Assembly (NCBI GenBank): GCA_964480995.1
Contig: CAYZRZ010000106.1
Location: 1-7,592, forward strand
Direction of reading: 5' to 3'
Length of the DNA stretch: 7,592 bases
DNA from: UBA1038 sp964480995
GTDB taxonomy: Bacteria > Bacillota > Clostridia > Christensenellales > Aristaeellaceae
Shown here: piece after piece, positions 1 through 5,486 of the stretch
How positions within the stretch are numbered: the first letter of the stretch is position 1
How the letters are laid out: every line of letters starts with the position of its first letter
Program-made: the position numbers and the translations under genes
Notes under the pieces: generated by a model
What the model was told of the DNA's origin: nothing
Database searches by the model: none
What the model saw: only the letters and a program-made list of their open reading frames with translations

Positions 1-440
1 ATGATGCCGATGGAACTGGCCTCCTTGGGATCAAAGCCCAGCAGCAGCGCGATCATAAACGCGATGGCAATGCCCAGCTGCGCGCCAGCCCCCATGAACA
101 AGGCGGAAGGCCTGGCGATCAGCGGACCGAAATCAGTCATCGCGCCGATGCCCAGGAAGATCAGCGAGGGATAAATGCCCAGCTTCACCCCCTGATAGAG
201 GTAATAGAGCAGCCCGCCCGGCTCCGTCCCCACAGGCCCTTCCATCAGGTTGGCCAGGGGCAGGTTCGCCAGCAGGATGCCAAAGGATATCGGCAAAAGC
301 AGCAGCGGCTCAAACTTTCTGCCGATGGCCAGATAGATCAGCGCGCAGGCGATCAACATCATCAGCCCATGCTGCCAGGTAAGGGCGGAAAAACCGGAAT
401 CCGCCCATATCTTTTTCAAGGCCTCTAAAAACATACGCAT
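1..440 (-). CDS. Sodium-pumping decarboxylase beta subunit (OadB-like), partial
   Basis: This is the N-terminal 146 residues of a beta subunit of the oxaloacetate/methylmalonyl-CoA/glutaconyl-CoA decarboxylase sodium pumps; the gene runs off the left edge. In this family the beta subunit is the multi-spanning membrane component that couples decarboxylation of carboxybiotin to sodium export. The visible part has an N-terminal amphipathic stretch, a hydrophobic helix, the hallmark segment GRKFEPLLLLPISFG, then YQGVKLGIYPSLIFLG and GAMTDFGPLIARP, all typical of OadB. The ion-binding Asp region (GGADGPT in relatives) would lie just beyond the edge. The start is ATG at 440 (a second ATG lies two codons in), preceded by AGGAAAGGG. 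The OadG-like gene ends 36 nt upstream, so the two are probably co-transcribed. The substrate cannot be told from the beta subunit alone because the carboxyltransferase and biotin subunits are not in the window. Confidence 0.9.
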   Translation of the reverse strand, partial: MRMFLEALKKIWADSGFSALTWQHGLMMLIACALIYLAIGRKFEPLLLLPISFGILLANLPLANLMEGPVGTEPGGLLYYLYQGVKLGIYPSLIFLGIGAMTDFGPLIARPSALFMGAGAQLGIAIAFMIALLLGFDPKEASSIGI

Positions 441-476
441 TGTTCCCTTTCCTGTCGCAACGGCGCGCTCGCGCCC

Positions 477-605
477 TTATGCCTTCCCGGACAGCCTCAG
501 CACTACGGCCGAGGTTATCTTGATCAGCAGAAAAACCGAGGTCAGCAGCGCGAACACCATGCCCATGCAAAACAGGGCAACCATGATCCCCTCAGACAGC
601 GGCAT
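477..605 (-). CDS. OadG-like small membrane subunit of sodium-pumping decarboxylase (42 aa)
   Basis: This is a 42-residue single-span membrane protein. It begins MPLSEGIMVALF, continues with a hydrophobic helix at about residues 7-29 (including CMGMVFALLTSVFLL), and ends in a short basic tail, RLSGKA. The short acidic N-terminus with the EG motif, followed by a GMVF-type helix, matches the start of OadG/gamma (or delta) subunits. In characterised pumps these anchor the carboxyltransferase to the beta subunit. It is shorter than most family members and lacks the soluble C-terminal tail. The start ATG at 605 is chosen because GGAGG sits 8 nt upstream; the ATG at 610 opens a different frame. Its position directly before the OadB gene supports the call. 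It is easily missed by gene callers because of its length. Confidence 0.78.
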   Translation of the reverse strand: MPLSEGIMVALFCMGMVFALLTSVFLLIKITSAVVLRLSGKA

Positions 606-647
606 ACCATAACCCTCCTCAAACATCCTCTGATTACGAACTTTTTC

Positions 648-676
648 ATTATATCGGTGTTATTAAGTTCCGTCAA
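648..676 (-). promoter_or_regulatory. Sigma-A promoter for the oadG-oadB pair
   Basis: Read on the minus strand, TTGACG (671-676) and TATAAT (648-653) are separated by exactly 17 bp. Predicted transcription starts near 641, leaving a leader of about 35 nt that contains the oadG ribosome binding site. The decarboxylase genes can therefore be transcribed independently of the upstream regulator and the broken permease gene. Confidence 0.8.
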
Positions 677-694
677 TTCATTAACATTTGCGTT

Positions 695-705
695 ATGGCT
701 GCCAT
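695..705. promoter_or_regulatory. Short palindrome upstream of the oadG promoter
   Basis: ATGGCTGCCAT is a perfect 5+1+5 palindrome located 19 bp upstream of the -35 box at 671-676. The position would suit an activator or repressor site, but no regulator can be assigned. A palindrome this short could arise by chance. Confidence 0.2.
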
Positions 706-745
706 TATTAGTAGCTTCATATGTAAACCAAAATCCGCTTGCCGC

Positions 746-767
746 GAGCTGATCGTATCTTCAGCTC
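746..767. repeat. Inverted repeat at the truncated end of the permease pseudogene
   Basis: GAGCTGA (746-752) and TCAGCTC (761-767) form a 7-bp inverted repeat with an 8-nt loop. It abuts the point where recognisable TRAP permease coding sequence stops (about 767). It is not followed by a T tract on either strand, so it is not an intrinsic terminator. It may be a scar of the event that removed the 3' part of the gene. Confidence 0.45.
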
Positions 768-1224
768 ATGTTACCCAGCGTGGAGGCGCTCATCTCCACA
801 TTGGCGGCCAGATGGGTGGGAAAACCGGAGCGCTTCATCGCCGGGATGCTGAACACACCGGTCGCGGCCACATTGCCCGCCCCCGATCCCGACAGCGCGC
901 CCATGAATGTGGAGACGACCAGCGCCGCGTAGCCGGCCCCGCCCCTGCGCCTGCCAAACAGGGCCAGTATGATGGCGATCGCCTTATCCATCAGCGGGTG
1001 AAACTGAATATCTGTGCCGCTGCCAGGAAGGCGACGATGGCATAAAACAGCGTATTGGTGGATGTTTGGATCAGATAGGTGAATATGTTGGCCCACTGCC
1101 CCGAGACGGCTATCAAAACGATATAGCCGGCCAGCATGGCTTCATAGATGGGGCGCTTCAGCCAGGCAAACACCGTCAGGATAACCGCCAGAAGGATCAG
1201 GAGATAGATGATCTCTATGGGCGT
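767..1224 (-). pseudogene. TRAP-type large permease (DctM-like), frameshifted and 3'-truncated remnant
   Basis: About 150 residues of an integral membrane transporter can be read, but only by joining two frames. The first runs from 1224 through IYLLILLAVILTVFAWLKRP and KRPIYEAMLAG to TLFYAIVAFLAAAQIFS, then hits TGA at 991. The second continues as PLMDKAIAIILALFG, FMGALSGSGAGNVAATG, FSIPAMKRSGFP and ANVEMSASTLGNM, then stops at 761. The GSG-GNVAATG-F-IP-MKR-GF-AS-G-M pattern resembles the central motif of TRAP large permeases, the membrane part of periplasmic-binding-protein-dependent carboxylate transporters. Restoring one C to the run at 996-998 (GGG on the plus strand) rejoins the frames as FTPLMD. 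There is no normal start: the first codon after the upstream TAA is ACG (1222-1224), where ATG would give the expected MPIEII. Coding homology stops at about 767, so most of the gene is missing. It follows the GntR gene by 34 nt. A related but different secondary carrier family is possible. Confidence 0.68.
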
Positions 1225-1258
1225 TTATATATTATTCCCTTGTTTTGCAACTTGTTTA

Positions 1259-1987
1259 TCAGATTTCCCTGTCAAGCTGGAAGCTGTACACGTCACAGCG
1301 GTAATAGGCCTCTTTGTGCTCCAGCAGCCGGTCATCTCCGCTGTAGTAGGATGTCTCCAGCACCAGATAGGCGGGGGGCGCGAACCTGCCGAACACTTCA
1401 TCGGTCACGGCTGTGCGGCCGCAGGCGGACACGCTCTGTTCCACCCGGGCAATGGAAGCGCCGGCCAGATCCCACAGGTCGAGGGTGGTAAAGGCCTGGC
1501 CCCGCTTTTCCATCTCTTCAGCCTGCCCGCGCATGGCCTGTCCATACTCCGCCGCGACGAAGGATGAGTAATAAGCCACCGGGGAACTGCGCGCATAGCC
1601 CAAAAGGCAGATCAAAACGCAGCCCGCCGGGAACAGGGAGAGCGCCTTCTCATCATCGCACGTTTCATCAAAGCTGTAGACTCTGGTGCGGCCGCTGACG
1701 TCCTTCTCGCTCAACATACTGCTGAAACGCGTGACCTTGCGGATCTTCTGCTGAATTTTTACCATTTTGACAAAGGTGCCTTTGCCCTGAACCGTATAAA
1801 TCAGCTCCTCCGCCAGCAGAACGTTCATCGCCTGCCGGACGGTAATCCGGCTTACATCGTACTGCTCGCTCAGCCGCTTTTCGCTGGGCAGCTTATCGCC
1901 CTCTACGTACGCCCCGCTGTGGATATTGCCCTTGAGCGTGTCAGCGATCTGCTGATACAAGGGGATGGATGACTGATGGTCTATCAC
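1259..1987 (-). CDS. GntR/HutC-family transcriptional regulator
   Basis: This is a 242-residue regulator, normal length for the HutC subfamily. Residues 8-73 form the GntR winged helix: IPLYQQIADTLKGNI, the signature LPSEKRLSEQYDVSRITVRQ (33-52), and the wing QGKGTFV (67-73). From about residue 90 to the end is a UTRA-type effector domain, ending with the typical EAYYRCDVYSFQL strand. UTRA domains bind small metabolites and change DNA binding; the ligand here is unknown. The start is GTG at 1987 with a GGGGGGAAG purine run just upstream. It is the first gene of a minus-strand cluster holding a broken TRAP permease and oadG-oadB, so a carboxylate-type effector and control of that cluster are plausible inferences. 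It is divergent from the DUF368 gene. Autoregulation is suggested by an inverted repeat over its -35 box. Confidence 0.92.
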   Translation of the reverse strand: MIDHQSSIPLYQQIADTLKGNIHSGAYVEGDKLPSEKRLSEQYDVSRITVRQAMNVLLAEELIYTVQGKGTFVKMVKIQQKIRKVTRFSSMLSEKDVSGRTRVYSFDETCDDEKALSLFPAGCVLICLLGYARSSPVAYYSSFVAAEYGQAMRGQAEEMEKRGQAFTTLDLWDLAGASIARVEQSVSACGRTAVTDEVFGRFAPPAYLVLETSYYSGDDRLLEHKEAYYRCDVYSFQLDREI

Positions 1988-2020
1988 GATGCTTCCCCCC
2001 GTCCTGAATAATGCAGGCCC

Positions 2021-2049
2021 AGTATAGTGAGGCGCTGATTTGATGTCAA
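2021..2049 (-). promoter_or_regulatory. Sigma-A promoter of the gntR-family gene
   Basis: On the minus strand, TTGACA (2044-2049) and TATACT (2021-2026) are spaced by 17 bp. The -35 is a perfect match and the -10 has one mismatch. Predicted transcription starts near 2014, about 27 nt before the GTG start. Confidence 0.82.
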
Positions 2050-2053
2050 TCAG
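2035..2053. promoter_or_regulatory. Candidate operator: inverted repeat over the gntR -35 box
   Basis: CTGATT (2035-2040) and AATCAG (2048-2053) form a 6-bp inverted repeat with a 7-nt centre. It covers the -35 hexamer of the regulator's own promoter. A protein bound here would block RNA polymerase, which fits GntR autorepression. No second copy is obvious at the oadG promoter. Confidence 0.35.
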
Positions 2054-2129
2054 GCCCTTTGGCGCCCTGTACGGTGAAGGACCGGGCAGGGGCTGAAGCC
2101 GGCACTTCCTATCCTTCCCTTATTTATGG

Positions 2130-2135
2130 TAGAAT
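2130..2135 (+). promoter_or_regulatory. Possible -10 element for the DUF368 gene
   Basis: TAGAAT is preceded by TATGG and lies 31 nt before the ATG. The best upstream -35 is poor (TTCCTA at 2106-2111, 18-bp spacer), so this is a weak or activator-dependent candidate. Confidence 0.33.
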
Positions 2136-2165
2136 GATCCGTTGGATTTAGAGGAGGATGAAACC

Positions 2166-3053
2166 ATGCAATCAAACCAGCCCGATATGAGGGCAGACGA
2201 TAAAAACAAAAAGCCGGTCTCCGAAAAAAGCCCGGCATTGATGCTGATGCGCGTCCTGCAGGGCGCCCTGATCGGCGGCGGGGCTATCCTGCCCGGCGTA
2301 TCAGGCGGCGTGCTGGCTGTGGTATTCGGCATCTACCGCCCGATGATGGAGCTGTTGAGCCACCCCTTCCGGGCCCTTAAAAAGAACCTTTGGCTGTTTA
2401 TACCGATCGTCATCGGCGTGGGCATCGGCTTTGTGGGCTTCGCGAAGCTCATGGCCCTGCTGTTCGCGGAGGATTCGCCCTACCCCATCAGCCTGTTTGT
2501 GGGCCTCATCCTGGGCACCGTGCCTTCCTTGCTGAAGACCGCGCGCAGCCAGGGCCGGAAGCCCGCGGCGGATATGACAGCCCTGATCCTGACCTTCACG
2601 GGGCTGCTGGCCTTCCTGATCATATTGGAAGGAACGGGCAGCATGAACCTCACCCTCACGCCTGTCTGGGCCTTGATCTCTGGCCTCATCTGGGGCTTCA
2701 GCCTGATCGTTCCCGGCCTTTCCAGCAGCTCCATCCTGATCTTCATGGGCCTGTACAAGAGCATCATGGACGATGTGGGCCGGCTGCAGCTGGGCACGGT
2801 GATCCCGCTCCTGCTGGGCATCGCGCTGGTAGCCTTCCTGTTCGCCCGGGTGATCGACAGCCTGTTCAACAAGCATTTCAACGTCGCCTCCCACGCCATT
2901 GTCGGCCTGGTGCTGGCCTCCACCATCATGATCATCCCCCGCGAGTACGCAGGTCTGGGGCAGATTCTTCTTTGCCTGGGTCTGGCCGTCATCGGCTTCG
3001 CCGGAGCCTGGTATCTGGGCGTCTGGGGCGAGAAATACGAGGCGCGCAAGTAG
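2166..3053 (+). CDS. DUF368 family membrane protein, PopT-type undecaprenyl-phosphate translocase
   Basis: This is a 295-residue polytopic membrane protein of the DUF368 family. Members (PopT) have been implicated in returning undecaprenyl phosphate, the lipid carrier of cell-wall and surface-polymer synthesis, across the cytoplasmic membrane. A polar, basic N-terminus of about 28 residues is followed by roughly eight hydrophobic segments. The family's internal duplication is visible: GGGAILPGVSGGVLAVVFGI with PGVSGG at residues 43-48, and the related LIVPGLSSSSILIFMGLYKS with PGLSSSS at 183-189. These are the two re-entrant or transport-core motifs. The ATG at 2166 is chosen because GAGGAGG (2151-2157) lies 8 nt upstream; the in-frame TTG at 2142 precedes that site. 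It is divergent from the GntR gene and lies 61 nt before prfC. The family is clear; function in this organism is inferred from family members. Confidence 0.88.
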   Translation: MQSNQPDMRADDKNKKPVSEKSPALMLMRVLQGALIGGGAILPGVSGGVLAVVFGIYRPMMELLSHPFRALKKNLWLFIPIVIGVGIGFVGFAKLMALLFAEDSPYPISLFVGLILGTVPSLLKTARSQGRKPAADMTALILTFTGLLAFLIILEGTGSMNLTLTPVWALISGLIWGFSLIVPGLSSSSILIFMGLYKSIMDDVGRLQLGTVIPLLLGIALVAFLFARVIDSLFNKHFNVASHAIVGLVLASTIMIIPREYAGLGQILLCLGLAVIGFAGAWYLGVWGEKYEARK

Positions 3054-3069
3054 CGGCTTTCTTCTTCAT

Positions 3070-3097
3070 ATCACAGCCATCCCGAAAAACGTATAAA
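3070..3097 (+). promoter_or_regulatory. Possible promoter for prfC
   Basis: TATAAA (3092-3097) with ATCACA (3070-3075) and a 16-bp spacer lies just before the prfC ribosome binding site. The match is only moderate. No terminator is seen between the DUF368 gene and prfC, so read-through is also likely. Confidence 0.33.
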
Positions 3098-3114
3098 ATG
3101 AAGAGGAAAGTCAA

Positions 3115-4725
3115 ATGAGTGAATTAAGCAATTTGGAAAAAGAGGTGCAGCGCAGGCGCACCTTCGCCATCATCAGCCACCCCGACGCCGGCAAGACGAC
3201 GCTGACCGAAAAGCTGCTGCTGTACGGCGGAGCCATCCGCCAGGCCGGTTCCGTCAAGGCCCGCAAGGCGGCGACCCACGCCACCAGCGACTGGATGGAG
3301 ATCGAAAAGCAGCGCGGCATCTCTGTCACGTCCAGCGCCATGCAGTTCAGCTACGAGGGCTACCGCATCAACATCCTGGACACCCCCGGTCACCAGGATT
3401 TCAGCGAAGACACCTACCGCGTCCTGGTCGCGGCCGACAGCGCCGTGATGCTCCTGGACTCGTCGCGCGGCGTGGAAGCGCAGACCATCAAGCTGTTCAA
3501 GGTCTGCCGCATGCGGGGCATCCCGATCTTCACCTTCGTCAACAAGATGGACCGCGCGGGCAAGGATCCTTTCTCCCTGATGGAAGAACTGGAGCAGGTG
3601 CTGGGCATCCGCGCCTGCCCGGTCAACTGGCCCATCGGCACTGACGGGGACTTCCAGGGCGTCTACCACCGCGATACAAGGATGGTCGAGCTGTATTTCT
3701 CGGAGGATCACGGGGCTACCAAGGCGCGCAAAACTGAGGTATCGCTTGACGATCCCGCGATCGAGGGCATGCTGGCCGGCCACTATTTGAAGAGACTGCG
3801 CGATGAGATCGAGCTGCTGGACGAGGCGGGCGACGCGTTTGACCTGGAGGCTGTCCGAAAGGGTGATTTGACCCCGATGTTTTTCGGCAGCGCCATCACC
3901 AACTTTGGCATCGAGCCCTTTTTAAACCGTTTCCTGGGCTTTACCCTGCCTCCGACGCCCAGAGAGAGCGATCAGGGCAGCGTAACGCCCGACAGGCCGG
4001 AGTTCACGGGCTTTGTGTTCAAGATCCAGGCTAACATGAACCCCGCCCACCGCGACCGCCTGGCCTTTGTGCGCGTGGTCAGCGGCGAGTTCAAGCGGGA
4101 CATGAGCGCCTGGCATTCAGGCACCGGCAAGCAGATCCAGCTGAAGGCTCCCCAGCAGTTCATGGCCGACGAGCGCGCCATGGTGGAGGAGGCCTATCCC
4201 GGCGACATCATCGGCCTGTTCGATCCCGGCATCTACCGCCTGGGCGATTCGCTGTGCGAAAAGACCAAGCTGCGCTTTGAAAAGATCCCCATCTTCGCGC
4301 CGGAGCACTTCGCCAGGGTGCGCCCGCTTGACAGCATGAAGCGCAAGCAGTTCTTAAAGGGCATCTCGCAGTTAAGCGAGGAAGGCGCGATCCAGACCTT
4401 CTCAAGAGACGAGCTGGGCCTGGAGCAGAGCATCGTCGGCGTGGTCGGCGTGCTGCAGTTCGATGTGCTGAGCTACCGGCTCAAAAGCGAGTACAGCGTC
4501 GACCTGCTGATGGATCAGCTGCCCTGGCGCTTTGTGCGCTGGGTGATCGAAAGCCCCAGGGATATTGAGGATCTGCAGCTGACCTCCACCAGCCACCGCG
4601 GCCGCGACAGCCGCGAGCATCCGGTGCTGTTTTTTGAAAACGAGTGGAGCATCCGGCTGGCGGAAGAAAAAAACCCCGGCCTGAAGCTCTCAGATATCGA
4701 GCCGATGGAGGCCTTCGCGGATTAA
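3115..4725 (+). CDS. prfC: Peptide chain release factor 3
   Basis: This is a 536-residue translational GTPase, close to the 529 residues of E. coli RF3. RF3 binds the terminating ribosome and, with GTP, drives dissociation of RF1 or RF2. All G motifs are present: G1 SHPDAGKTT (21-29), switch I EKQRGISVTSS (64-74), G3 DTPGHQDF (89-96), G4 NKMD (143-146) and G5 GSA (258-260). The RF3-specific ARKAATHATSDWMEIEKQRG region and SEDTYRVL after G3 separate it from EF-G, LepA and the tetracycline ribosomal-protection proteins. The C-terminal half (for example QQFMADERAMVEEAYPGDII, then GVVGVLQFDVLSYRL) is the usual RF3 domain II/III. The ATG at 3115 follows AGAGGAAAG by 4 nt. The gene is intact and ends at a strong terminator. 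It is the second gene of the plus-strand block, after the DUF368 gene. Confidence 0.97.
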   Translation: MSELSNLEKEVQRRRTFAIISHPDAGKTTLTEKLLLYGGAIRQAGSVKARKAATHATSDWMEIEKQRGISVTSSAMQFSYEGYRINILDTPGHQDFSEDTYRVLVAADSAVMLLDSSRGVEAQTIKLFKVCRMRGIPIFTFVNKMDRAGKDPFSLMEELEQVLGIRACPVNWPIGTDGDFQGVYHRDTRMVELYFSEDHGATKARKTEVSLDDPAIEGMLAGHYLKRLRDEIELLDEAGDAFDLEAVRKGDLTPMFFGSAITNFGIEPFLNRFLGFTLPPTPRESDQGSVTPDRPEFTGFVFKIQANMNPAHRDRLAFVRVVSGEFKRDMSAWHSGTGKQIQLKAPQQFMADERAMVEEAYPGDIIGLFDPGIYRLGDSLCEKTKLRFEKIPIFAPEHFARVRPLDSMKRKQFLKGISQLSEEGAIQTFSRDELGLEQSIVGVVGVLQFDVLSYRLKSEYSVDLLMDQLPWRFVRWVIESPRDIEDLQLTSTSHRGRDSREHPVLFFENEWSIRLAEEKNPGLKLSDIEPMEAFAD

Positions 4726-4738
4726 GACCTTTGAGAAA

Positions 4739-4773
4739 GCGGCGGATACATTCAAGTATCCGCCGCCTTTTTA
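4739..4773 (+). terminator. Intrinsic terminator of prfC
   Basis: An 11-bp perfect stem, GCGGCGGATAC (4739-4749) with GTATCCGCCGC (4756-4766), has a 6-nt loop and is followed by CTTTTTAT. It lies 14 nt after the prfC stop. On the opposite strand the stem is followed only by TTTCTC, so it may also slow transcription from the convergent gene. Confidence 0.93.
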
Positions 4774-4786
4774 TACCGACTGAAAC

Positions 4787-5224
4787 TTACCGTTTCACCG
4801 CCGCCAGCCTTCCCCTGCCCTGGACTATCGCGACCGCGGTATAGATCACGCCGATCACCAGGATGATCATGCAAACCACAGACAGCCCGATATAATCATA
4901 GTGCCAGCACAGCAGCCAGGCGATGTTGCAAAGCGAGGAAAAGATGAACAGCCCCCTCACCTTCACCCGCGCCTCGGGGCGTATCCTGCTGTCGCGCAGG
5001 CCGAACTGGTAGACGGTGAAGCAGCCCAGCGCCAGATAGATCAGCCCCCAGATGGAGAACGTGAATCCCGAGGGAGCAAAGAGATTGGGCATGGAATCGG
5101 AGACTTCGCCCGGCGCGCGCCCATTGAGCGGCAGGCCCTGAGCCAGATAGTTGAGGACCACCATCGCAATAAACGCGATGGCGACAGCCGGTTTAAGAGG
5201 CAGATTCTTCTTCCGGGCCTTCAT
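4787..5224 (-). CDS. Tryptophan-rich sensory protein (TspO/MBR-like), apparently lacking the C-terminal half
   Basis: This is a 145-residue membrane protein. It resembles the N-terminal part of the long (about 250-280 residue, as remembered for the family) Bacillota proteins annotated as tryptophan-rich sensory or TspO/MBR-related. Visible family features are GLPLNGRAPGEVSDS (30-44), the conserved PNLFAPSGFTFSIWGLIYL (46-64), and CNIAWLLCWHY (99-109). Four hydrophobic segments are predicted near residues 12-30, 54-74, 91-109 and 112-135. It ends GRLAAVKR where relatives continue with several more helices, so it is probably 3'-truncated next to the prfC terminator. Start: ATG at 5224, with GGTG 5 nt and GGGGGAAA about 12 nt upstream; an in-frame TTG at 5257 has no good binding site. 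Its function is unknown; classical TspO proteins bind porphyrins and similar ligands. It could be a functional short form or a decaying gene. Confidence 0.72.
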   Translation of the reverse strand: MKARKKNLPLKPAVAIAFIAMVVLNYLAQGLPLNGRAPGEVSDSMPNLFAPSGFTFSIWGLIYLALGCFTVYQFGLRDSRIRPEARVKVRGLFIFSSLCNIAWLLCWHYDYIGLSVVCMIILVIGVIYTAVAIVQGRGRLAAVKR

Positions 5225-5428
5225 TGCTTCACCATCTTTCCCCCTGTACGGGTCCAAACCCTGCGATCATTTCCTGTTCCTGGCCGCCTTTCGCCAAGCA
5301 GGCCATTGCTATCAAGTTACCCGTTCAGGCGCGGATTAATAAGGGTATGCCTGTCAGGCGAATGAACGCGCCGCATTCCGGGAGCGCCTGATGGCGCCGC
5401 TCCTGCTTGTCAATTCCGTCGCCCAATA
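5225..5428. other. Intergenic region between the TspO-like gene and the typA promoter
   Basis: No coding sequence is recognisable here. The region is GC-rich and carries small dyads. GCCTGTCAGGC (5349-5359) is a perfect 5+1+5 palindrome. GGAGCGCC (5381-5388) can fold with GGCGCCGCTCC (5393-5403) into an imperfect hairpin with a short bulge. Several CAGGC units recur. No convincing promoter for the minus-strand TspO-like gene is seen. Confidence 0.5.
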
Positions 5429-5457
5429 TTGACATACAGGCAAAACAAGCCTATAAT
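5429..5457 (+). promoter_or_regulatory. Consensus sigma-A promoter of typA
   Basis: TTGACA (5429-5434) and TATAAT (5452-5457) are perfect consensus hexamers with a 17-bp spacer. Predicted transcription starts at about 5464, at the first base of a hairpin, giving a typA leader of about 155 nt. Such a strong promoter paired with a downstream terminator is typical of attenuated genes. Confidence 0.93.
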
Positions 5458-5463
5458 CCGTTC

Positions 5464-5482
5464 GGCGGCCAGGATGGCCGCC
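5464..5482 (+). promoter_or_regulatory. 5'-terminal hairpin of the typA leader
   Basis: GGCGGCC (5464-5470) pairs perfectly with GGCCGCC (5476-5482) around the loop AGGAT. It would form at the very 5' end of the transcript. Both arms are also complementary to arms of the downstream terminator (GGCGG with 5554-5558, CCGCC with 5565-5569), so it may act as an anti-terminator partner or protect the RNA end. Confidence 0.6.
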
Positions 5483-5486
5483 TGTA

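Noticed and set aside
1066..1567. Two overlapping plus-strand frames opposite the GntR gene and permease remnant
   Set aside because: Both are antisense to recognisable minus-strand coding sequence and show no protein family features.
2301..2894. Minus-strand open frame of 197 codons inside the DUF368 gene
   Set aside because: The product is extremely rich in Gln, Asp, Glu and His, the mirror image of hydrophobic codons on the other strand. The plus-strand protein has clear family motifs.
2390..3118. Plus-strand 242-codon frame overlapping the DUF368 gene
   Set aside because: It is an out-of-frame shadow rich in Pro, His, Gly and Arg without recognisable domains. It has no ribosome binding site and overlaps a supported gene.
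3124..3783. Long minus-strand open frame inside prfC
   Set aside because: It is antisense to a clear RF3 gene. Its composition (His, Asp, Ala and Val rich, low complexity) is typical of a shadow frame of GC-rich coding DNA, with no binding site or family motif.
4739..4773. Repeat or mobile-element end next to prfC
   Set aside because: The symmetry is fully explained by an intrinsic terminator with a T tract just after the prfC stop.
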